64,000 bases of DNA from Siphonodentalium dalli (lineage: Eukaryota; Mollusca; Scaphopoda; Gadilida; Siphonodentaliidae), in contig CP136064.1 of the NCBI GenBank assembly GCA_032622095.1, positions 113,758,004-113,822,003 on the forward strand. The letters run 5' to 3'. A program made the translations under genes and the position numbers. Shown here one piece after another: positions 57,701 through 64,000 of this stretch. Each line of letters starts with the position of its first letter. Position 1 is the stretch's first letter. The notes beneath the pieces were generated by a model. It searched no databases. It worked only from the letters and a program-made list of their open reading frames with translations, and was not told the origin of the DNA.

Positions 57701-60700
57701 TATTTCTCTCATTCAAACTGATTCAAAGTGGTTGTGAAGCCCAACTCATTGCCAAAACACTAAAAACAAGCAGGAATTTTTTAGTTGCGGAAAAAATTGC
57801 TTGTTGGTGGCTTTGACCACCCACCCACCCCGGCATACGTGCCGGAAGAAATTTGTTCACCCCCCCCCCCTGCACTATGTGGAAAATTTCCTTGCCTTGT
57901 TCACGAGAAAATTGGGTGATGGCAGTGTTGGTTGTCACTGATGTTCTGTGCCAGTGGGCGGTAATTACGATAATCATCTTGTCACTGAATGTCTTCTTCG
58001 TCGCCACAAGGCGTATTCCATCGCCCAATTGTTTGTAACCCAGCTGGACAAAAACTATGGTAATTCGACGCGACGTATTCAATACATGTACATACATCTA
58101 TTTTTGCGGCCCATTTAGATGGCCATAACATCATAACAGTGACTGTTAGTGTTAACTGTTAGTGATAATATCGCTTCTTTGCATTTCAGTTACCAAACTA
58201 ACTTTATCTGAGATAGTATGTCCTGAGCAAAACGGCCTGTTTCTCCACCCAACTGCATATAAATGTGAAGCGTACATAGACTGCTTAAATGGCGAGGCCC
58301 GCGTCCATAACTGCAAAGAAGGGCATCAGTTCCATATCGAGAAAGGACAATGTGTTCCGCAAACGTCGGTACTTTGTGATCTGCAGTGGGTGAAGCTTGA
58401 AACGGGCGGAACTGTACGAAGCGCGAGATACTCGAACTTACAGGACACATTGTCTGAGATATACAACGCTCCTGTGAACATGGATAAGTCTCAACCTCAA
58501 CCATATGCAACACAAGAAGAAGTTATTTCAGACGCCTACCTTCCGGAATGGTTGTCTGGGCCCTCAGCTCTGAAGGAATCAGGCGGACAAGCAGAAAGAA
58601 TGATTCAACCGTTACACGCTCGACGCCAACACAGAGTTCTGGCTCCTGGGGCACCAACCAAACCTGGTGGCGATCCATTTTATGATGAATATGGTGGTGG
58701 AGGACACGAATATGATAGCGGCAGAGACGAAGACGAATACTTTGGTGACGGTCACGAATATGATGGTGCTGGACAATATGTGACACTGTCTGGACCCCCA
58801 GCTCCGAAGGAAGCAGGCGGACATGCAAAAAGAATTACTCAACCGTTACACGCTCGACACCAACAAAGAGTTCTGGCTCCTGGGTCACCAACCAAACCTG
58901 GTGGCGATCCATTTTATGATGAATATGGTGGTGGAGGACACGAATATGATAGTGGCAGAGACGAAGACGAATACTTTGGTGACGGTCACGAATATGATGG
59001 TGCTGGACAATATGTGACACTGTCTGGACCCCCAGCTCCGACGGAAGCAGGCGGACATGCAGAAAGAATGGCTCAACCGTTACATGCTCGACACCAACCA
59101 ATAGTTCTGGCTCCAAGGGCACCAACCAAACCTGGAGCGAAGCCACCCGCAAAAGCTAAACCTGCAAGAAAGCCAAAACCTGCACAGAAACCATCTAAAC
59201 CACCTGCGAGGAAACCAGCACAGAAGCCTGGACGAAAACCCGCACGTAAGCCCGCTGCTGGTGGTAACAATGGAGCGCCTTGGTACTCAGATCGTCCTGG
59301 GACATGGGGTTCATACACGGAGTATAACCAAACGGATGGAGAACCGGTTGAGCCTAATTTCGATGGAAGTTATGGCGATGCAGTTGATGATGAATATGGT
59401 GATGGAGGACAAGAATATGATAGTGGCAGAGACGAAGACGGATACGGTGATGATGGTGATGCTGAATATGTCGATGATCGTGAAGGGTATGAGGATGGCG
59501 ATATGGAATCGTTTATCTCGTCAGTGGTCAGAAGTGAGCCGTATATGTCTGCTCCAGAAACGCCAAAGTCACGAACGCATCGCGTGGCAAGTTCAAACGA
59601 TAGACGTCCGAAATACAACGTTGATACAACAGTGACCTCACACTCAGAAGTCTACAGATTCAACGCAACAACCGATCACCAAAAAGGGGACAAGATCAAT
59701 GGTATGGCGGTAAAAATTGTCAATGACAAAAACTCCAAAGTTTTAACGAGTGACGACGTCACACAGGTCAATGCAGTGAATAATAACAAACAGAAAACGT
59801 CTGTTTACACAGCACCTGTCGACCAGCGTACGCGACAGGTGATTGGGAGCCAACGAAGACCTATACCTAAGATTCAAACTTTTCAAGATCGACGGCCATC
59901 CAGAAAATTGGACACCATTGTTGCAGCTGACGAACCAATATCAGCGACCTCCTGGGCGGCTCTGAGTGGCAGACAGGGAGGGGCTTACGGTGTTCAGCGC
60001 GACGAACCAAGACAATCAGAAGGTAAGATTATAGACTTATCATCTTACCCGTCTGATCAAGAGAGCACTAATCATGCTATTCCAGCGCAAGAAATACCCG
60101 CGGATATGGCTGGTGTGCCTCAGTCTCATACATACGATGAGGCCAATGAGAAGGGTGACATATTAGAACGTTATTCTGACTATGCGGTTTCAAGTCCGTA
60201 TGCCGATGAGCCTTATGATTACTCGGAGTACGGGGTTTCAATTGACTTAGGTGACGGTTCTATAAAAGTCACCGTGCCAGACACATATCACTCTGGGAAA
60301 GAAGGGTCTGATGCTCCATCTCAATCATTTAGTTCGGGAAGCAGTGGTAAACATTCCGACGAAGAAGATTCGGTCTCGTCAAGTTCACACAGCAGCACCC
60401 AGTCAAGCAAGGTCAAGAAAAGCGAGCGAGACGAATCGTTCAAACACAGAACGGAAAAGGAAGAAACTGACAAGGATGACGTCGATAAAAAGGAAGATAT
60501 ATACAAGGAAAAGGACCATAAAACCAAAAAGAAGGAAAACCATAAGAGCGACAGCAAACACAGCAATAAGTGGGAGAAAAGGAAGGAGTACTATCATAAG
60601 GAAATTATTCCGTTTCCGGTTCCGGTTGCCGGTGCACCTGTAATACCGCCAGTTTTCGGTGGCGGGTTTCCACAGCGGATGATCGGAAGAATGCAATCGC

Positions 60701-60912
60701 CACAACTTGACCAACGAATGGTTGCTCGGAGAGGTCAATCGGGAATTCGTAATAATCAAAGAATGGGACAGTATTATCAGCCAGCCGGTTACGCGCCCCT
60801 GGGCCCAGTGTTCGGACGAACACACAACCCACCTAACCGACCTGTCGAGCGAATTCAGAAAATGGAGGACGCTTTCCAGTGGCCACAGGGTTACTTCACA
60901 TATGGCAATTGA
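54678..60912 (+). CDS. Gene B: secreted chitin-binding (CBM14) repeat protein, 2 exons
   Basis: Join of 54678-54720 and 58190-60912, 921 residues. Exon 1 (MDLKTVFLSIVFTL plus one base) ends at GTGAGT and exon 2 starts after GCATTTCAG; phase 1 matches. The signal peptide covers about residues 1-21. One CBM14/peritrophin-A domain has cysteines at 25, 40, 46, 56, 69 and 77, the same spacing as gene A. Residues 137-331 hold two full and one partial 78-residue repeat. Residues 325-374 are Lys/Pro/Ala-rich, 405-455 highly acidic Gly/Asp/Tyr, and about 690-814 Ser/Lys/Glu/Asp-rich. Residues 815-842 carry the YYHKE..PFPVPVA...GGGFP block shared with gene A. The remainder is probably disordered. Likely a chitin-anchored extracellular matrix protein, with opposite-charge blocks that could self-associate or bind mineral ions (inference). 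Confidence 0.85.
55418..55494. repeat. Short tandem duplication in gene B intron 1
   Basis: TTACCTTCAGGGGGCGGTAA followed by TACTGTATAATGCAGTGA occurs twice in tandem. Confidence 0.85.
55720..55998. mobile_element. Double fold-back MITE (CTGTGCCAATGCATT family), copy in gene B intron 1
   Basis: The two ends are each self-complementary 70-bp palindromes (GCATTCTCTTATATATGCGA with its mirror) and are also inverted copies of each other. The outermost bases are CTGTGCCAATG and CATTGGCACAG. The centre holds TTGTTAAAGAATGTAAGAAA-type AT repeats. A relative is in gene A intron 2. Confidence 0.88.
56026..56290 (-). other. GC-richer 82-codon open frame inside gene B intron 1
   Basis: The minus-strand frame starts MNFVIAHGAVGEPIHVVG and can be extended upstream without a stop (RHRWSILSAVYAL...), giving a signal-peptide-like run. 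No domain recognised. It may be a relic exon; function unknown. Confidence 0.25.
56823..57302. repeat. 142-bp near-identical direct repeats, offset 338 bp
   Basis: 56823-56964 and 57161-57302 both read AATACGTAAGCGTGCATTTT through CGTTCCGTGACATGAT to GGCATTGCT. I count two differences. The ends are not TG...CA and no 5-bp flanks were seen, so they are not LTRs. A recent local duplication in intron 1 of gene B. Confidence 0.9.
57303..57480. repeat. G/C-tract dispersed repeat
   Basis: CTATGCAGG then a poly-G run, TCGGAAAAAAATTTCA, then several CCACCCACC and TTTTTTCCG words. Another copy in inverse order is at 57765-57895 (GCGGAAAAAATTGC, CCACCCACCCCGG, C tract, TGCACTATG). Confidence 0.6.
57536..57650. 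repeat. Solitary unit of the 160-bp satellite
   Basis: TTATCATGGATGTTAACATG, GGTCATTCGGCC, ACATGGCTGCCAGCGGCCAT and CTTGGATTTCAAAATT match the array at 29246-30215. One partial copy in intron 1 of gene B. Confidence 0.85.
58190..60912 (+). CDS. Gene B exon 2 (CBM14 domain, repeats, disordered C-terminus)
   Basis: 2723 bases beginning in phase 1; stop TGA at 60910-60912. It carries everything after the signal-peptide core in one exon, whereas gene A has an intron between the acidic region and the lysine-rich region. Minus-strand ORFs overlapping it (for example 60403-61122) are shadows caused by biased codons. Confidence 0.92.
58555..59140 (+). repeat. In-frame 234-bp coding repeats of gene B
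   Basis: Units at 58555-58788, 58789-59022 and partial 59023-59140 encode SGPPAPKEAGGHAKRITQPL, HARHQQRVLAPGSPTKPGGD and PFYDEYGGGGHEYDSGRDED-type sequence. The copies are almost identical at DNA level, including silent positions, so the expansion or homogenisation is recent. 234 bp equals 78 codons, which preserves the frame. Each unit pairs a basic half (HARxQxRVLAPG) with an acidic half. Confidence 0.93.
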
Positions 60913-61467
60913 TGTGCCTGTTGTCTCGCTTTCTAAATGCACATGTAGCTTGGTCTCAAACTCTCGGTGATAGGATTCGGTCTCCAGCATCCTTACGAGG
61001 TGACGGTTGTATGGAACTTGTTTTTGTTGAGCTTCTGAGTTGCACATATCAACCACACACGCTGAGAGGTATGAAGGAGATACAACTGTTGATACTTCTG
61101 CTTTAAAATTTAAAAGCAGCAAGATTTAACTGGTGTATCTCATTCGCCCTTATCATTGATACATGCCTGTACGGCTGAGCTAATTTATTCCAAGAACCAC
61201 AATGTCGGAGGCACACCCGTTGTTCAACATACATATACCTAATCCAAGTTTCATTCGACGTCAACCAGCTAGTGAAATCGGTCTGTAGGTATAATACATA
61301 GTGGTATAGGTTAACCAATATAGGTAAGTGGTTGTCTGACAAGGTAACTCATCTGCCCGTGTCAACGAAAATCACACATAGCCCTCCGGAATGACAATAA
61401 CAAGTCAGAATGGAGCACTGGCTGACGGACCTTAGCGCCTTTCCGTTTGTCAACATAAGTAGAGTGA
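60913..61467 (+). other. 3' untranslated region of gene B (probable)
   Basis: Follows the stop codon and has no other signals. The first good AATAAA is at 61468. Small antisense ORFs here are not supported. Confidence 0.4.
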
Positions 61468-61473
61468 AATAAA
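61468..61473 (+). terminator. Candidate poly-A signal of gene B
   Basis: AATAAA within GAAATAAATAATGG, 556 bases after the stop. It is the first canonical hexamer seen downstream; use not proven. Confidence 0.4.
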
Positions 61474-64000
61474 TAATGGCTTACAACCTATCCGTCATAT
61501 AATTTCCCCCACATAATGAAGGTGGTGCATAAATGTATGGATGTCAAAAGAAAGGGGAGGTTGTCTGCTAGGCATATTAAAGAAGATTCGAGGCTAAATA
61601 TGATGATGATCAGGGTCCCAATTTCTCGATTTTTTTGGAAAATTACTCCCAATGAGTTAAAAAGATGCCAAAATGTTTTGATAAGATCATCATCAGTTGC
61701 CGATTGCTGACTATATACCATACTAAGCGCATGTCACATAACGTTTCGACTCGTGTATAGAAAGGTATATAGACGAGACTTGGGCGAAAACCATTATTAT
61801 ACCTGCCAATTTCACCAGCTGGTTTACTTTGAAGGAAACTTGGACAACATAGACCCTTCCACAAACTGTTGTGAAGTAAATGGTTTTCTGATATTTATAT
61901 CACTTTCCGTAATTCACAATACCGATTGTTTCTAATGAGAAAATAATTTTCCAATAATTGCGTTTGTGATTATGTTAACTTATAAAATGAATTATCTAGA
62001 ACAAAGAGGTGACAATGGGCCTAGTATTGAGTTTTCACATATTATGGGTGATTTATCGCCTCGACTATGAAACTTTACAATCGTGGCTGTCCTATTTCTG
62101 TATATTATATGAAAAGTTCGCACAGAGAAACTTCTCGTGGTCTAGTTTTCTGATCAGGGTGCTACATGGGCCACATGGCATGCACCTTACTCGTATTATA
62201 ATTAATTAATTCAGTATTACTGTTTCGCTCGTTTTAAATGCGTAGATGGATGTCATACATGTGTGCATACATTATCCCGAGCTTCGGTGCCATTGTTACT
62301 CTCATATTCAATTGATTTTATTAAATTAATGTACATGTACACGTCTGCTTTGTTTTGTGTCAGCATTTTGGTCATAACTTTTTTATTTACACAATCGAAG
62401 TCCGAGCTGGAATAAACAGCTTCATTGCAAAGTTCATGTCGAAAGGACACTTTGCAGAAACCTAGATATTTAGTGTTGCCAGACCACGTACCGATGAAGG
62501 ACACCCGAACGCTTCTACCACCAGCTTATTCCGATACATTGCCCTCATTGTAGAAAAGATCCAACTTCTATTTTTCGAAAATTACAATGTTTGCAAACCA
62601 CTTTACATAAATTTATAACAAGCCGATAAGATCATTACTAATTTTATTTTTAAATTTCGACTCGCGACTAGACCTATGTTAGAATAGGCCCGTCCGGTAT
62701 ACATTTATATCATGTTGTTGGAACAAATTTCAAATTGTTTACCACCAGTTGGTGATTATTTAGTAATAACCGCCCTGCACACGCCGGTCATTTGCGCATA
62801 GGCCTACTGATTCATTATATTCAAACATATTTATTTTGGTGCCCAAACATCACCCAGAAGAGTGCTGGGAATCGGGTACACAATCTACTTAATTTAGTAT
62901 AAGCCCCTCTCCCCATTAGAATAATTCCATACTTAACATTTAACACATTCCCATTGGCGCCGGATATTTTGAGCTTGTCCTACAGATGGATAAAGAGTGG
63001 AGTATGCCTTTTGATTGTCGTGACCACCAACGATGCTCAATGTTGGTTATAGTTTGTCACGCTCGTGTTTACCCATTGAAAAAATGAGTGGAGTATTATT
63101 GTCCAACACTGTTAAAAATGGCCAGCAGATGTACTAGTATATTATAGATTGTTCCCTACTAAATTTCATGCGTGTTTCTCTTTGTGAGTTGTTTCATGTA
63201 TTTGATGATCGGTGAGACAGGCATGTCTTATGAATTCGTTTAAGAAGAACAGTTCGCGTTATAAGGTAAATTCCATTTCAAAACTGCCCTTCCACCATCC
63301 GATCAAGGTTCTTGGTTAATTCCATATCTGTTCACACCCAACGATTTCCTCCTTCAGATTCTTTAAACCTGTCCACATTTACTGTAGTGATTTGTAGGAA
63401 TTAGAACCCATCCAGTAACCAAAAACAACCCAGGGTTCCTGGCACGACCGAACAGATATATCTTAGAGAATGTGTTCCCACTATAATATATTTTACCCGT
63501 ATATGGACACCATGTATTTCCTCTCCTAACAAACCAACCCGATGCAAGGGAAAATTCGATAGCCTATTTAGAAGTTTGTCGTTTAAAACATATATCATGT
63601 GCGTGAAACTATGGTACAAGAGTTAGCAAATAATATAATTCATTAGTTTATTGTACACGAGAATAATTGCGATCAGCGTGATATCACACATTTTCGGTAG
63701 AGTCAGGACGATTTACATGTGTGCATTCCAAACTATTCAAATAGATGTGATCCAATCGTGTACTTCAACACAATTTCTTGTCTCCTATATAATTGAAAAT
63801 AAAACTGGACTAACCCAGCTACCAGCACAGAGCAGGCAAGTTCAAATCAAACAGAAATATCGTCCTTTGAAATTTATATTGGTAAACTCCATGATACGAT
63901 TAGTATATATCACTAAAACGGTACATATATTTGTGTGCGAGGAGCAATAATGTTTTGGTTGCTATTTTAAATTGACAGTTCGATGCTGAATACCACTTTC
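61474..64000. other. Intergenic, no recognisable gene
   Basis: ORFs of 60-99 codons on both strands without domains. No inverted-repeat element or tandem array was recognised by eye. Confidence 0.4.

Noticed and set aside
58162-58189. ATG at 58162 as the start of gene B
   Set aside because: It lies before a good acceptor (GCATTTCAG). The two-exon model with the 43-base first exon gives a promoter, a start and matching phase as in gene A.
60403-61122. 239-codon minus-strand ORF
   Set aside because: Antisense of the Lys/Asp/Ser-rich end of gene B; its composition (long Phe/Leu/Ser runs) is explained by that.

Overview
The window is AT-rich eukaryotic DNA, probably from a marine invertebrate and most likely a mollusc. 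The reasons are intron-containing genes for secreted chitin-binding proteins, a high density of short inverted-repeat transposons, decayed non-LTR retrotransposons, a tRNA-derived SINE, and many ACATGTACATGT-type palindromes. The species assignment is inference. No operons, bacterial signals, true tRNA or rRNA genes, or CRISPR arrays were seen.

Only two genes look intact, and they are paralogues in head-to-head orientation about 7.6 kb apart. Gene A (minus strand, exons 47057-47090, 42862-43196 and 40371-41087) gives a 361-residue protein. Gene B (plus strand, exons 54678-54720 and 58190-60912) gives a 921-residue protein. Both have a tiny first exon ending in phase 1 inside the signal peptide, one six-cysteine chitin-binding type-2 (peritrophin-A/CBM14) domain with identical cysteine spacing, a long disordered Ser/Asp/Glu/Lys-rich region, and a shared C-terminal block (YYHKE, Pro/Val-rich, GGGFP). 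They are probably extracellular-matrix proteins of a chitinous structure. A TATA-like box precedes each first exon.

1-34 kb is almost entirely repeats. From left to right: a complete hAT-type MITE with an 8-bp target duplication (34-923), a SINE (948-1346), reverse-transcriptase remnants (1.7-2.6, 8.2-8.8, 22.4-23.3, 30.4-30.9 and 31.2-31.9 kb), a 1.8-kb array of a 45-bp unit (5639-7473), PIF/Harbinger-like MITEs with TTA/TAA duplications, Tc1/mariner-like fold-back palindromes (three of them tandemly amplified at 26.7-27.2 kb), piggyBac-like MITEs with TTAA duplications, a palindromic ACCCAGGT minisatellite (19.2-20.0 kb), a MULE transposase remnant (23.4-24.0 kb) and a 160-bp satellite (29.2-30.2 kb).

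The most unusual object is a 4.9-kb fold-back element (34987-39906) inserted into a piggyBac-like MITE. Its two arms are inverted copies over nearly their whole length. Besides 170-bp subrepeats carrying AAGATGGCGGCC motifs, each arm holds a decayed copy of what looks like the same captured host gene fragment, possibly the ligand-binding part of a receptor guanylyl cyclase. A transcript across it could fold into a duplex of about 2 kb.

40-61 kb holds genes A and B, whose introns contain further MITEs, including one fold-back family present in both genes. A short Helitron lies between the genes at 52402-53090. The last 3 kb (61-64 kb) shows no recognisable gene.
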